This document shows positions 15,964 to 25,046 of a DNA stretch of 64,000 nt, in pieces. Source of the stretch: Chondromyces crocatus (GTDB lineage Bacteria > Myxococcota_A > Polyangia > Polyangiales > Polyangiaceae). A program made the position numbers and the translations under genes. The stretch spans positions 5,844,525 to 5,908,524 of the forward strand of contig NZ_CP012159.1 in assembly GCF_001189295.1 (NCBI RefSeq). The letters are read 5' to 3'. The notes beneath the pieces are model-generated. The model did no database searches. It was not told where the DNA came from and saw only the letters and a list, made by a program, of their open reading frames with translations. How positions within the stretch are numbered: the first letter of the stretch is position 1; the number at the start of each line of letters is the position of its first letter.

Positions 15964-17061
15964 ATGATCGTCTCTTTGAAGCAAGGCGCCGATGCTCGGG
16001 CGGTGTTGGGTGAGCTCGCCCGCCGAGGGCTGTGGGTCAGCCAGGTGGAGCGCGGCCCGGGTGGCAGCGCCTCCCACTACGTGATCGCGGAACACTCTGC
16101 GCACGTGACGCCCGAGGATCTGCTCCTCATCGAGGGCGTGGCCGACGTGAGCACGACGAAGTCGCCGCATCCGCTGCTCGATCGGCAGGGTTCCTCGGTG
16201 ATGGTGGGCGATGTGCGGATCGAGGCCGGCGCGCGCTTCCGGCCGACGTGGATGTGCGGGCCGTGCAGCGTGGAGTCGGAGGCGCACGCGCGTGACGTGG
16301 CCGCGGCACTCGTGCCGCTCGGGGTGCAGTTCCTGCGCGGCGGTGCGTTCAAGCCGCGGACGTCGCCCTATGCGTTCCAGGGCGTGGGCGCCGAGGCGCT
16401 GGTGTGGCTCCGGCGCGCAGCGGACAGCCAGGGCATGAAGGTGGTCACCGAGGCCCTGAGCGAGGCCGACGCACCCGCCGTGGCGGAGCTGGCGGACCTC
16501 ATCCAGGTCGGCTCGCGCAACATGCACAACTACGCACTGCTCAAGGCGATCGGGCGCACCGGGCGCCCTGCGCTGCTGAAGCGGGGCATGGCGGCGACAC
16601 TGGAGGAGTGGTTGCTCGCGGCCGAGTACCTCCTGTCGAGCGGGTCGAGCGGCGTGGTCCTCGCGGAGCGCGGAATCCGCAGCTTCGATCCCTCGACGCG
16701 CAACCTGCTCGATCTCGGCGCGGTGGCGCTTCTGTCGCACGTGCACGGGCTGCCGGTGATCGTGGATCCGTCCCACGGCGCGGGCCGGCGGGATCTGATC
16801 CTGCCGCTGTCGCGCGCAGCGATGGGCGCAGGCGCCGCCGGCGTGATGATCGAGACGCACGAGGACCCGGCGCGGGCGCTGAGCGACGGGCCGCAAGCGC
16901 TGCGGCTCTCGGAGCTGTCGGCGATCGTGCGGGAGCTGGGTGCGGCACCAGGCGTGCCCGTGACGTCGGTGTCGACGGTGGCGCCTTCCTCCGCAGCGCG
17001 TGCGGCGGGTGCGGGGTCGATCGACACCTGGGCGCAGGCAGCTTCCGCGGAGGGCGCGTGA
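15964..17061 (+). CDS. aroF: 3-deoxy-7-phosphoheptulonate synthase, AroF (class I-beta)
   Basis: 365 residues, ATG at 15964. An N-terminal ferredoxin-like domain (about 1-70) precedes the catalytic barrel, as in Thermotoga-type DAHP synthases. The motifs are all present: CGPCSVES, GGAFKPRTSPYAFQG, QVGSRNMHNYALLKAIG, LLKRGMAATLEEWLLAAEYL, the ERGIRSFDPSTRN segment and VIVDPSHGAGRRDL. The enzyme condenses phosphoenolpyruvate with erythrose 4-phosphate, the first step to chorismate, the precursor of menaquinone. Its placement inside the men block suggests supply of that branch. The Cys of the usual LCERG is Ala here (LAERG), but metal-binding Cys, His and Glu elsewhere are intact. Its stop TGA overlaps the ATG of the methyltransferase by one base. 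Confidence 0.93.
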   Translation: MIVSLKQGADARAVLGELARRGLWVSQVERGPGGSASHYVIAEHSAHVTPEDLLLIEGVADVSTTKSPHPLLDRQGSSVMVGDVRIEAGARFRPTWMCGPCSVESEAHARDVAAALVPLGVQFLRGGAFKPRTSPYAFQGVGAEALVWLRRAADSQGMKVVTEALSEADAPAVAELADLIQVGSRNMHNYALLKAIGRTGRPALLKRGMAATLEEWLLAAEYLLSSGSSGVVLAERGIRSFDPSTRNLLDLGAVALLSHVHGLPVIVDPSHGAGRRDLILPLSRAAMGAGAAGVMIETHEDPARALSDGPQALRLSELSAIVRELGAAPGVPVTSVSTVAPSSAARAAGAGSIDTWAQAASAEGA

Positions 17062-17888
17062 TGAGCGGCGCAGCAGAGCAAGAGGCCACGGGAGGCGCCG
17101 AGGGCGGTCAGCTCCAGGGCAGTCCGCTGGAGGGCCGGTCGGCGCGGGCTGGCAGCGGCGAGATGTTCGACGCGATCGCGGCGCGCTACGATCTGATGAA
17201 CCGGCTCGTGTCGATGGGGCTGGATCAGGGGTGGCGCAAGGAGGCGGTGCGCGCGCTGGAACTCGCGAGCCGCCCGAAGCACGGCACGGTGCTGGATCTC
17301 GCGACCGGCACCGCCGATCTGGCGCTGGCGATCGCCGAGGCCCACGACGTGCGCGTGCTCGGGATCGATCCGTCGGAGAAGATGCTCGCCATCGGGCGCG
17401 AGAAGGTGAAGTACGCGCACCTGAGCGGGCGCGTCTCGCTGCGCCTCGGTGACGCCCAGGCCCTCGATCTGGACGACCAGAGCGTGGACGGGGTGACGAT
17501 GGCGTTCGGCATCCGCAACGTGCCCGATCGCGCGAAGGCGCTGCGGGAGATGGCGCGGGTGACGAAGGACGGCGGCCGGGTGGCGATCCTGGAGCTGTCG
17601 GAGCCGCGCGAGGGCGTGCTGAGCAAGCTGGCGCAGTTCCACATCCACACGGTGGTGCCGTGGCTGGGGAGCGTGCTGTCGGGCGCGCCGGAGTACGGCT
17701 ACCTGCAGCGATCCATCGCGGCGTTCCCGCCGCCGGAGGAGTTCGCGGAGGTGATGCGTGCGTCGGGGCTCGACATCGTCTCGGTCGAGCCGATGACGTT
17801 CGGCGTGGTGTGCCTGTTCGTGGGCACGCCGTCGCGCGCTGCGCGCTCTTCGCAGGCCACGGGCGGGGGCAGGGCAGGGCACGGGTGA
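17061..17888 (+). CDS. ubiE: Demethylmenaquinone methyltransferase (UbiE/MenG)
   Basis: 275 residues; the ATG shares its A with the preceding TGA. After a disordered 30-residue N-terminal extension the family signature runs MFDAIAARYDLMNRLVSMGL, VLDLATGTADLALAIAE (SAM-binding motif I), LGIDPSEKML and MAFGIRNVPDRAKALREM. It transfers a methyl group from S-adenosylmethionine to demethylmenaquinone, the last step of the pathway. The C-terminal tail after VGTPSRAA is Gly/Ser-rich and variable. Length apart from these tails matches the roughly 240 residues of UbiE. Four-base overlap with menF (GTGA) indicates translational coupling. Confidence 0.94.
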   Translation: MSGAAEQEATGGAEGGQLQGSPLEGRSARAGSGEMFDAIAARYDLMNRLVSMGLDQGWRKEAVRALELASRPKHGTVLDLATGTADLALAIAEAHDVRVLGIDPSEKMLAIGREKVKYAHLSGRVSLRLGDAQALDLDDQSVDGVTMAFGIRNVPDRAKALREMARVTKDGGRVAILELSEPREGVLSKLAQFHIHTVVPWLGSVLSGAPEYGYLQRSIAAFPPPEEFAEVMRASGLDIVSVEPMTFGVVCLFVGTPSRAARSSQATGGGRAGHG

Positions 17889-19357
17889 GCGGGCGCGGCG
17901 GCGATCTGGGTCCACCGGGGCCGCTCGCGACGCGGGTGATCGCGGCGCCGGTGGTGTCACCGGAGCGGGTGCTCGCGCTGGCCGAGCGGCACGGTGGCAG
18001 CTTGGCGACGTTCTTCGATGCGCCGCCGCCGCGAGGGCCGCGCTGGGCCTTCGTGGGCTGGGGGGAAGCGGCGCGCGCCGAGGCGCAGGGCGAGGGCGCG
18101 CTCGCCGAGGTGGCCGCCGACGTGGAGCGGATCCTGGCCAGCGTGGAGCCGCGGGGCGCGTCGCCCGAAGGGACGCCAGGGCCGCGGCTCTTCGGGGGGA
18201 TGGCGTTCGCGCCAGGGGCGCAAGGGGGGCGCGGCGTGCTTAGGTCGGGCGTTTCCGCGTCGGCGCGGTCGAGCGCGTCGTCGAGCGCGTCGTCGAGCGC
18301 GTCGTCGAGCGCGCCCTCGTGGGAGGGGTTTGCCGACGCGAGCTTCGTGCTGCCCGCGTGGTCGTACGCGACCGATGGGGAGCGCGCGGTGCTGCGCGCG
18401 ATCGTGCCGCGGGATGCGCTGGACGATGCGGAGCTGCGGCTCGTCTCGCTGGCGCGGGAGCTGTGGGAGCGCGAGGGGCAAGGCCGTGACGGGCACGGCG
18501 TGGAGGCGGCGTCGTCGGCGCTGTCGGCGTCGGCATACGAGGAGCTGTGCGCGCCCGAGGAGTTCCGCCGGCTGGTGCGTGACGCGCTGGGGTGCTTCCA
18601 GGAGGGAGCGCTGGAGAAGGTGGTGCTCGCGGCACCCGGTCTGCTGACGGCGGAGGTGCCGTTCGGGATCGGCGAGGCGCTCGCGCGGTTGCGCGAGGGC
18701 TACCTCGGGTGCGCGCGGTTCGCGTTGCCGCGAGGGAAGGCGGTGTTCCTCGGGGCGAGCCCGGAGCGGCTGGTCGCGGTGGACGGGGGCAAGGTGGACG
18801 TGGACGCGCTCGCGGGCTCGGCGCCGCGGCGCGAGGACGACGCGCTGGCGGCGCGCGCGCTGCTGGAGAGCATGAAGGACCGGCGGGAGCACGCGCTGGT
18901 GGTGGAGGCGATCGCGCGGGCGCTCGCGCCGGTGTGCGCGTCGCTGGAGGTGCCGGCCGAGCCGGTGGTGCGCACGCTGCGCAACGTGCACCACCTGTCG
19001 TCCCCGATCCGGGGCGAGCTGCTCGGGCGTGCGTCGGTGCTGGCGCTGGCGGCGCGGCTGCACCCGACGCCGGCGATCTGCGGGACGCCACGCGAGGCGG
19101 CGCTGTCGTGGATCCAGGCGCGGGAGCCGGCGCCGCGGGGCTGGTACGCGGGGGCGGTTGGCTGGATCGGTGAAGGCGGCGAGGGTGCACTCTGGGTGGG
19201 GCTGCGCTCGGCGCTGGTCGAGGGGGCGAAGGCCTGGCTCTATGCGGGGGTTGGCCTGGTGGCGGGCTCGGATCCGGACGCAGAGCTGAACGAGACCCGG
19301 GTGAAGCGGCGGCCGATGCTGTCGGCGCTGGGTGGGCTCCCCGGAGGTGCCGTGTGA
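17885..19357 (+). CDS. menF: Isochorismate synthase MenF
   Basis: 490 residues from GTG at 17885, overlapping the ubiE stop. The chorismate-binding C-terminal domain (about 220-485) carries EKVVLAA, VFLGASPERLV, ALAGSAPR, DRREHALVVEAIARALAP, RNVHHLSSPIRGEL, RLHPTPAICGTPREAALSWI, RGWYAGAVGWI and YAGVGLVAGSDPDAEL, the full signature of MenF/EntC/DhbC enzymes. It isomerises chorismate to isochorismate with Mg2+. The N-terminal half is less conserved and holds a Ser/Ala repeat (18268-18312) between LRSGVSASA and PSWEGFADAS. The neighbours menD, menC and menE place it in menaquinone rather than siderophore synthesis. It overlaps menD by 4 nt. Confidence 0.94.
   Translation: MSGRGGDLGPPGPLATRVIAAPVVSPERVLALAERHGGSLATFFDAPPPRGPRWAFVGWGEAARAEAQGEGALAEVAADVERILASVEPRGASPEGTPGPRLFGGMAFAPGAQGGRGVLRSGVSASARSSASSSASSSASSSAPSWEGFADASFVLPAWSYATDGERAVLRAIVPRDALDDAELRLVSLARELWEREGQGRDGHGVEAASSALSASAYEELCAPEEFRRLVRDALGCFQEGALEKVVLAAPGLLTAEVPFGIGEALARLREGYLGCARFALPRGKAVFLGASPERLVAVDGGKVDVDALAGSAPRREDDALAARALLESMKDRREHALVVEAIARALAPVCASLEVPAEPVVRTLRNVHHLSSPIRGELLGRASVLALAARLHPTPAICGTPREAALSWIQAREPAPRGWYAGAVGWIGEGGEGALWVGLRSALVEGAKAWLYAGVGLVAGSDPDAELNETRVKRRPMLSALGGLPGGAV
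18268..18312 (+). repeat. 12-bp in-frame tandem repeat within menF
   Basis: Three full units of GTCGAGCGCGTC and a fourth partial one encode a run of SSSA-type residues (about residues 129-143). They lie in the non-catalytic N-terminal half, where MenF proteins vary in length. Confidence 0.88.
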
Positions 19358-21222
19358 GCGGCTCGAACTTGCACATGGCGTGGGCCGAGCTGTTCGTGCG
19401 CGCGGCGGTGCTCGCCGGGGTGCGCGAGGCGGTGATCTGCCCGGGGTCTCGCTCGACGCCGCTCGCGCTCGCGGCAGCGAAGGAGCCCGGGCTCCGGTGC
19501 CACGGGATCATCGACGAGCGCATGGCGGCGTTCTTCGCGCTGGGGCAGGCGCGGGTGAGCGGGCGGCCGACGATGTTCCTCTGCACCTCGGGGACGGCGG
19601 GGGCGCACGCATTCCCGGCGCTGATCGAGGCGAGCCAGAGCTTCGTGCCGCTCCTGGTGGTGACGGCGGATCGGCCGTGGGAGCTGGCGGACGTGATGGC
19701 GCCGCAGACGATCGATCAGCTCAAGCTCTTCGGTGGGTACGTGCGGCACTTCGCCGAGCTGGGGTTGCCCGATCCGTCGCCGCTCGCGCTCCAGGCGGCA
19801 GCGCGCGTGGCGGCGCAGGCGGTGGCCGCGTCGCTCGGGCCGACGCCAGGGCCGGTGCACGTGAACGCGCGCTTCCGGAAGCCGCTGGAGCCCGTGAAGG
19901 TGGACGGCGTGGAGCCGTGGCAGGCGGCGTGGGAAGCGCTGATGCGGCGGGGCGGCCCGCGGGTGATCGGGGGGCGCGCGGGGATCGATCGCGAGGCGCT
20001 GGACGCGCTGTGCGAGCGGGTGAGCCGCGCGGAGCGAGGGCTGCTCGTCTGCGGGCCAGCGCCGCTCGCCGGGGCGGCCGTGGGCGAGGGGGGAGGCCTC
20101 GCGGGTGGGGTGATGCCGGGGCGGGCGGTGGCGGCGATCACGGCGCTCGCGCGCAGGACAGGGTTCCCGTTGCTCGCAGAGGCGACGAGCCAGGTGCGTT
20201 TCGGAGGCGCGGTGGAGGGGGTGGTCGCGCCCGCCGCGTTCGATCTGATGCTGCGCACGCCTGCATTCCGGGCGACGCACGCGCCGGACCTGATCCTGGA
20301 GCTGTGGACGCCGCCGACGTCGGCGGGCTACGCGGCCTACCTGGCCGAGCACGGGGCGTGTCCGCGCTTCGTGATCTCGCCGCACGGGTGGAACGATCCG
20401 ACGAGCGCGGCGTCGGCGCTGATCCTCGCGGACCCCGTCGAGGTGTGCGAGGCGCTCGTGGCGCGGCTCGGCGAGAGGCGACCAGGGCGGGCGGCGTGGT
20501 CCGCGTCGTTCGCGCGGGCGGGTGAGGTGGTGGATGCGCTCGCCGCTGCGGCGCGGGAGGACGCGGCGCTCTGCGAGGGAGCGGTGGTGCGGTCCGCGGT
20601 GCAGGCGTGTCCCGCGGGGTCGCTGCTGATGATCGGGAACAGCCGGCCCGTGCGGGATCTGGATACGTACTGCGTGGCGAGTGAGGTGCCCGTGGGGGTG
20701 CTGCACCAGCGGGGGGCGAGCGGGATCGATGGCCTGGTGGCAGGCGCTGCGGGGGCTGCGGCTGTGGCAGGATCGACGGTGACGCTGGTGCTCGGGGACG
20801 TGAGCTTGCTGCACGACGTGACGTCGCTCGGGCTCGCGGCGCGGGTGACGGCGCGAGGGGGGTCGGAGGAGACGTCGGCCTCGCTGGTGATCGTGGTGGT
20901 CCAGAACGACGGGGGGCGGATCTTCGAGCACCTGCCGATCGCCGAGCGGGCCCCCGCGGAGCTGCTCGAACAGTGCTTCACCATGCCGCAGGACGTGGAC
21001 TTCGCGGCGGCGGCGGCGATGTTCGGGGTGCCGTTCGCGCGGGTCGCACGGCAAGGAGACCTGGACGAGGCGCTGGTGGAGGCGCACCAGAGGGGTGGGG
21101 TGAGCTTGATCGAGGCGGTGGTTCCGCCGGCCGACGGGGCGGTGAGGGCGGCGCGGCTCCAGGACGAGGTGCGCCGGGGGATCGGCGCGCTGGTGAGCGA
21201 GCGAGGGACAGCGGGAGCATGA
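19354..21222 (+). CDS. menD: SEPHCHC synthase MenD
   Basis: 622 residues, GTG start overlapping the menF stop. It is a ThDP-dependent enzyme: the N-terminal Pyr domain has [39 protein letters not shown] and [17 protein letters not shown]. The C-terminal PP domain has [16 protein letters not shown] and the ThDP-diphosphate/Mg2+ motif [15 protein letters not shown]. The enzyme adds succinic semialdehyde (from 2-oxoglutarate) to isochorismate, the first committed step of menaquinone synthesis. Length is somewhat above the usual 550-580 residues because of Ala/Gly-rich insertions in the middle domain. Four-base overlap with menA. Confidence 0.95.
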   Translation: MSGSNLHMAWAELFVRAAVLAGVREAVICPGSRSTPLALAAAKEPGLRCHGIIDERMAAFFALGQARVSGRPTMFLCTSGTAGAHAFPALIEASQSFVPLLVVTADRPWELADVMAPQTIDQLKLFGGYVRHFAELGLPDPSPLALQAAARVAAQAVAASLGPTPGPVHVNARFRKPLEPVKVDGVEPWQAAWEALMRRGGPRVIGGRAGIDREALDALCERVSRAERGLLVCGPAPLAGAAVGEGGGLAGGVMPGRAVAAITALARRTGFPLLAEATSQVRFGGAVEGVVAPAAFDLMLRTPAFRATHAPDLILELWTPPTSAGYAAYLAEHGACPRFVISPHGWNDPTSAASALILADPVEVCEALVARLGERRPGRAAWSASFARAGEVVDALAAAAREDAALCEGAVVRSAVQACPAGSLLMIGNSRPVRDLDTYCVASEVPVGVLHQRGASGIDGLVAGAAGAAAVAGSTVTLVLGDVSLLHDVTSLGLAARVTARGGSEETSASLVIVVVQNDGGRIFEHLPIAERAPAELLEQCFTMPQDVDFAAAAAMFGVPFARVARQGDLDEALVEAHQRGGVSLIEAVVPPADGAVRAARLQDEVRRGIGALVSERGTAGA

Positions 21223-22205
21223 GCGACGTGGCCATCCAGCAGCACGAGCCAGGACCCGGCGGTGCCGGGGCATCCGGTGGGATCGCGCCCGGGTCGCTGC
21301 GGGCCTGGGTGCTGGCGTGCCGGCCGGCGACGCTGCCGGTGGCCGTGGCGCCGGTGGTGGTCGGCACGGCGGTGGCGCACGCGGTCTCCTCGGTGCGCGT
21401 CGCGCCGGCGCTGGCGGCGCTGTTCGGCGCGCTGCTGATCCAGATCGTGTCGAACTTCGCCAACGACGTGTTCGATCACGAGAAGGGCGCGGACACGCAC
21501 GAGCGGCTGGGGCCGACGCGGGCGACCCAGTCGGGCTTGCTGACCGGGCGCCAGGTGCGGCTGGGGATGCTGGTGGCGGTGGCGCTGGCGATCCCGTTCG
21601 GTCTCTACCTGGTCTCGGTGGCGGGGCTGCCGATCGTGCTGATCGGGGTGGCGTCGATCCTCTCGGCGATCGCGTACACGGGCGGCCCGTACCCGCTCGG
21701 GTACCACGGGCTGGGGGACGTGTTCGTGTTCGTGTTCTTCGGCCTGGTGGCGGTCTGCGGCACGGTCTTCGTGCAAGCGGGCGCGGTGCCGCCGCTCGCG
21801 TGGCTCGCGTCCTTGCCCGTGGGCGCGATCGCGACCGGGGTGCTGGTGGTGAACAACGTGCGCGACCGCGAGACGGACGTGCGGGCGGGGAAGCGGACGC
21901 TGGCCGTGCGCCTGGGCCGCACGGCCGGGGTGGTCGAGTACGGGCTCCTGATGGCGCTGGCCTACGCAGTCCCGGTGGCGCTCTCGGTCGCGCCCGTGCG
22001 GGCGTGGGCGGTGGAGGGGCGCGGGGTGGGGAGCGCGCCCTGGGTGCTGCTGCCGGTGGTGACGCTCCCGCTCGCCCTGCGGTGCTTGCGGACGCTGCGT
22101 ACCATGGAGGGGAAGCCGCTCAACGCTTGCCTCGCGGCGACGGCAAAGCTTTTGCTGGCTTTCTCCTTGCTGTTCGCCGTGGGCCTGGTCCTCTCCTCAC
22201 CATGA
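21219..22205 (+). CDS. menA: 1,4-dihydroxy-2-naphthoate polyprenyltransferase MenA
   Basis: 328 residues from the ATG at 21219, overlapping the menD stop. A UbiA-superfamily membrane prenyltransferase with about eight hydrophobic helices. The first Asp-rich motif is [20 protein letters not shown] and the second is [20 protein letters not shown]; both bind Mg2+-polyprenyl diphosphate. [15 protein letters not shown] is the typical MenA first helix. It attaches the isoprenoid chain made by the polyprenyl synthase upstream to DHNA in the inner membrane, giving demethylmenaquinone for UbiE. A 49-bp gap, the largest in the men run downstream of the polyprenyl synthase, separates it from menC. Confidence 0.94.
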   Translation: MSDVAIQQHEPGPGGAGASGGIAPGSLRAWVLACRPATLPVAVAPVVVGTAVAHAVSSVRVAPALAALFGALLIQIVSNFANDVFDHEKGADTHERLGPTRATQSGLLTGRQVRLGMLVAVALAIPFGLYLVSVAGLPIVLIGVASILSAIAYTGGPYPLGYHGLGDVFVFVFFGLVAVCGTVFVQAGAVPPLAWLASLPVGAIATGVLVVNNVRDRETDVRAGKRTLAVRLGRTAGVVEYGLLMALAYAVPVALSVAPVRAWAVEGRGVGSAPWVLLPVVTLPLALRCLRTLRTMEGKPLNACLAATAKLLLAFSLLFAVGLVLSSP

Positions 22206-22254
22206 GGGGGACCGCGTCCGGAAAGGACCGGCCCCCACGCGAGGAGCTCGGTCC

Positions 22255-23370
22255 GTGAAAGGGGATTCGCCAATGCTGGAGCTGCGCATCGAGGAGGCGC
22301 GCGTCGAGGACGTGGCGCTCGGGGACGGTCGCCGCGGATTTGTGGTCACGCTCTTCGACGACGGGGGGCGAGGGGGGCTGGGCGAGGCGACGCCGCTGTC
22401 CGGGTTCTCCCCGGAGGATGTGGCGAGCTGCGCGCAGGCGCTGCACGAGGTGTCGGCGCGCGTCGGGGCGGCGTGGCCAGCGATGCGCGGGACGGCGCCG
22501 GCGCTCGCGACGACCGCGACGCCGAAGGACGAGGTGGCGAGCTGGATGGATCGGTTCGCGCCGGGGCTCGATCGGGTGCCGTCGGCGCGGTTCGCGCTGG
22601 AGACGGCGCTGCTGGATCTGCTCGGACAGCAGCTCCGTCTCTCGGTGGCCGCGAGCCTGGGGGGCGCGTGCGCGTACGCCGAGGTGCCCGTGAATGGGCT
22701 GGCGGTCGCGGCGGATGGGCCCGAGGTGCTGGTGGAGGCCGGACACGCGCTGGTCGCGCGGGGGATGCGCTGCCTCAAGGTGAAGCTGCGGGGGCGGGAC
22801 GACGCGGCGTTCGCGGCGGAGCTGGAGGCGCTCAGGGCCTTGCGGCGCGCGGTGGAGCCGCCAGGAGGCCTGGAGCTGCGGCTGGACGCGAACGGCGTGT
22901 GGTCGCTGGAGGAGGCGAGGCGGCGCCTCGACGCGCTGGCCCCGCTGCGGCCCCGGTTCGTGGAGCAGCCGGTGGCGGCCGAGGCGCTGGACCAGCTCGG
23001 GCCGTGCGCGGTGCCCTGGGCTGCGGACGAGTCGCTCGGGGTGCCGGGGATGGCGGAGCGCCTGCTCGAAGCCGATGGCTGCGTGGCGTTCGTGCTCAAG
23101 CCGGCGGCGCTCGGGCTCTTGCGGGCGCACACGCTGGGAACGATGGCGCAAGCGCGGGGGCTCGGGGTGGTGGTGACGCACTTCATGGACGGGCCGGTCG
23201 CGCTGGCGGCGGCGTGCGAACTCGCGCTCGGGCTGCCCAGCGCGCCGCTCGCGTGCGGCCTCGATGTGCACGCGGGGTTGCGCGCGTGGCCGTCGCTGCC
23301 AGTTCCGCAGCGGCGGCTGGAGGGCGTCGTCGTCGCATCGGGGAGAGCGGGGCTCGGGGTCGCTTCGTGA
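22255..23370 (+). CDS. menC: o-Succinylbenzoate synthase MenC
   Basis: 371 residues from GTG at 22255; an internal ATG at 22273 is an equally plausible start. An enolase-superfamily barrel: the catalytic lysine motif KVKLRG, metal ligands in LRLDANGVW (Asp), RFVEQPV (Glu) and WAADES (Asp), and the second lysine in FVLKPAALG. It dehydrates SHCHC to o-succinylbenzoate. Length is close to the long MenC/NAAAR-type variants. Four bases overlap menE (GTGA). Confidence 0.92.
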   Translation: MKGDSPMLELRIEEARVEDVALGDGRRGFVVTLFDDGGRGGLGEATPLSGFSPEDVASCAQALHEVSARVGAAWPAMRGTAPALATTATPKDEVASWMDRFAPGLDRVPSARFALETALLDLLGQQLRLSVAASLGGACAYAEVPVNGLAVAADGPEVLVEAGHALVARGMRCLKVKLRGRDDAAFAAELEALRALRRAVEPPGGLELRLDANGVWSLEEARRRLDALAPLRPRFVEQPVAAEALDQLGPCAVPWAADESLGVPGMAERLLEADGCVAFVLKPAALGLLRAHTLGTMAQARGLGVVVTHFMDGPVALAAACELALGLPSAPLACGLDVHAGLRAWPSLPVPQRRLEGVVVASGRAGLGVAS

Positions 23371-24953
23371 GCGGACTCTGCGTGATCGAGGCGGCGCGTG
23401 AGCCGGGGGTGGCCAACCGGGTGGCGTTGATCACCGCCGACACGACGTGGCGCTACGGGGAGCTTTCGCAGCTCACCGCCCTGTGCCGTGAGCGCTTCCG
23501 ACGCGAGGGGATCGAGGCGGGCGGGCGGGTGGCGATCCTCTCGCCGAACCGGCTGGGGGCGGTGGTGGCGATCCACGCGCTGCTCTCGCTCGGCGCGGTG
23601 CTCGTCCCCTTGCACCCGCGCCTGACGGCTACCGAGGCCGAGGCGTTGATCGAGGATGCTCGCCCCACCCGGGTGCTGCGCGAGGCCGATCTCGTGGCGC
23701 TGGAGAGCGCGCTGGGGGACGCGGTGCGCGCCGGGGCGGTGGCGGGGCCGTGGTGGCTCACGCAGCCGGCCGTGGAGGTCTCCTCGGCCGTGGAGGTCCC
23801 CTCGGCGACGGAAGTCTCGCCGGCCGTGGAGGTCCCGCAGGCTGCGGAGGTCCCAGCGGTCGTGAGCGGCGAGGTGGTGAAGGACGACGCAGCAGAGGAG
23901 GGGGATCTCGCCATCCTCTACACGTCGGGGACCACGGGGCGTGCGAAGGGAGCGGTGCTGTCCCGGCGCGCCTTCGTGGCTGCGGCGGTGGCGAGCGCGG
24001 AGAACCTCGGGTTCCACGAGAGCGACCGCTGGCTGCTCTGCATGCCGCTCTGTCACGTCGGGGGGCTCTCCGTCCTCACGCGGTGCTTGCTGGCGAGGAG
24101 GGCGATGATCCTCGTGGAGCGCTTCGAGCCCCAGGAGGTGCTCCGGGCGATCGTGCGGGACCGAGCCACGCTGCTCTCGGTGGTGCCGACGATGCTCGCC
24201 GCGCTCGTGGAGGCGGATCCTCAGCATGTCCTCGCGCGGTTGCGCGCCGTCCTGGTGGGTGGAGCCGGCGCGCCGCAGCGGCTGCTCGAGATCTGCGCCA
24301 GGCGCCGCGTGCCCGTGTTGACCACCTACGGGCTCACCGAGGCGTGCTCGCAGGTGACATCCCAGGCGCCGCGGGACGCGTCGACCCAGGAGCCAGGATC
24401 GGGGCGGCCGCTCGGAGGGAGCGAGGTGCGCCTCGTGGACGTCGACGACGCGGGGGCAGGGCGCATCCAGGTCCGGAGCGCGACGCTGTTCCGCGGCTAC
24501 TGGCGAGGTCCCGAGCGCGCGCCGGAGCACCCGCTCGACGCCGAGGGGTGGTTCGACACCGGGGATCTCGGGCGGTTGGATGACGCGGGGCGCCTCCACG
24601 TTCTGGCGCGGCGCACGGATCTGGTCGTGACCGGCGGAGAGAACGTGTACCCGGCCGAGGTGGAGCGAGCGCTCGAAGGGTGCGAGGGGGTGTCGCGGGC
24701 CCTGGTGTTCGGCGTGCCGGATGAGCGGTGGGGGCAGCTCGTGGCGGCCGCGGTGGTGCTCGATCCCGCGGCACCGAAGGGGGCGCCCGAGGTGTGGATC
24801 GCGTCCGAAACGAGCGCGCGCCTCGCGTCCCACAAGCGACCTCGCTTGCTGGCGGTCGTCGATGCGCTGCCGGTCACCCCTGCGGGAAAGCCCGACAGGC
24901 GCGGCGCCGCCGAGCGTCTCGCGGCGAAGCTGCGGCCGCTGCCTCGACGATGA
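23367..24953 (+). CDS. menE: o-Succinylbenzoate-CoA ligase MenE
   Basis: 528 residues from GTG at 23367. ANL-superfamily adenylating enzyme: P-loop LYTSGTTGRAKGAVLS, TYGLTEACSQVT (A5), GWFDTGDLGRLDD (A7), the hinge RRTDLVVTGGENVYPAEVER, and the catalytic lysine in TPAGKPDRRGA (A10). It activates o-succinylbenzoate with ATP and joins it to CoA, feeding the absent MenB. An insert of five 6-residue repeats (AVEVSS type, residues 135-164) precedes the P-loop and adds to the usual 450-490 residue length. It is the last gene of the men run; a lipoprotein gene starts 93 bp later. Confidence 0.94.
   Translation: MSGLCVIEAAREPGVANRVALITADTTWRYGELSQLTALCRERFRREGIEAGGRVAILSPNRLGAVVAIHALLSLGAVLVPLHPRLTATEAEALIEDARPTRVLREADLVALESALGDAVRAGAVAGPWWLTQPAVEVSSAVEVPSATEVSPAVEVPQAAEVPAVVSGEVVKDDAAEEGDLAILYTSGTTGRAKGAVLSRRAFVAAAVASAENLGFHESDRWLLCMPLCHVGGLSVLTRCLLARRAMILVERFEPQEVLRAIVRDRATLLSVVPTMLAALVEADPQHVLARLRAVLVGGAGAPQRLLEICARRRVPVLTTYGLTEACSQVTSQAPRDASTQEPGSGRPLGGSEVRLVDVDDAGAGRIQVRSATLFRGYWRGPERAPEHPLDAEGWFDTGDLGRLDDAGRLHVLARRTDLVVTGGENVYPAEVERALEGCEGVSRALVFGVPDERWGQLVAAAVVLDPAAPKGAPEVWIASETSARLASHKRPRLLAVVDALPVTPAGKPDRRGAAERLAAKLRPLPRR
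23769..23858 (+). repeat. 18-bp in-frame tandem repeat within menE
   Basis: Five diverged 18-bp units encode AVEVSS, AVEVPS, ATEVSP, AVEVPQ and AAEVPA. They form a Val/Glu-rich linker between the N-terminal subdomain and the P-loop of the ligase. Confidence 0.87.
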
Positions 24954-25046
24954 GGTGGAGCAGAACCGAGGTATTCCAACGATCCCCCGCCCACGGGTGC
25001 ATTTCTGCTCGCCCTCTCCTGGTCGAGGGACCATGCTCGGCCGGTC

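Noticed and set aside
14707-16896. Minus-strand 729-codon frame opposite polyprenyl synthase and aroF
   Set aside because: His/Arg-rich shadow; both opposing genes have complete family signatures.
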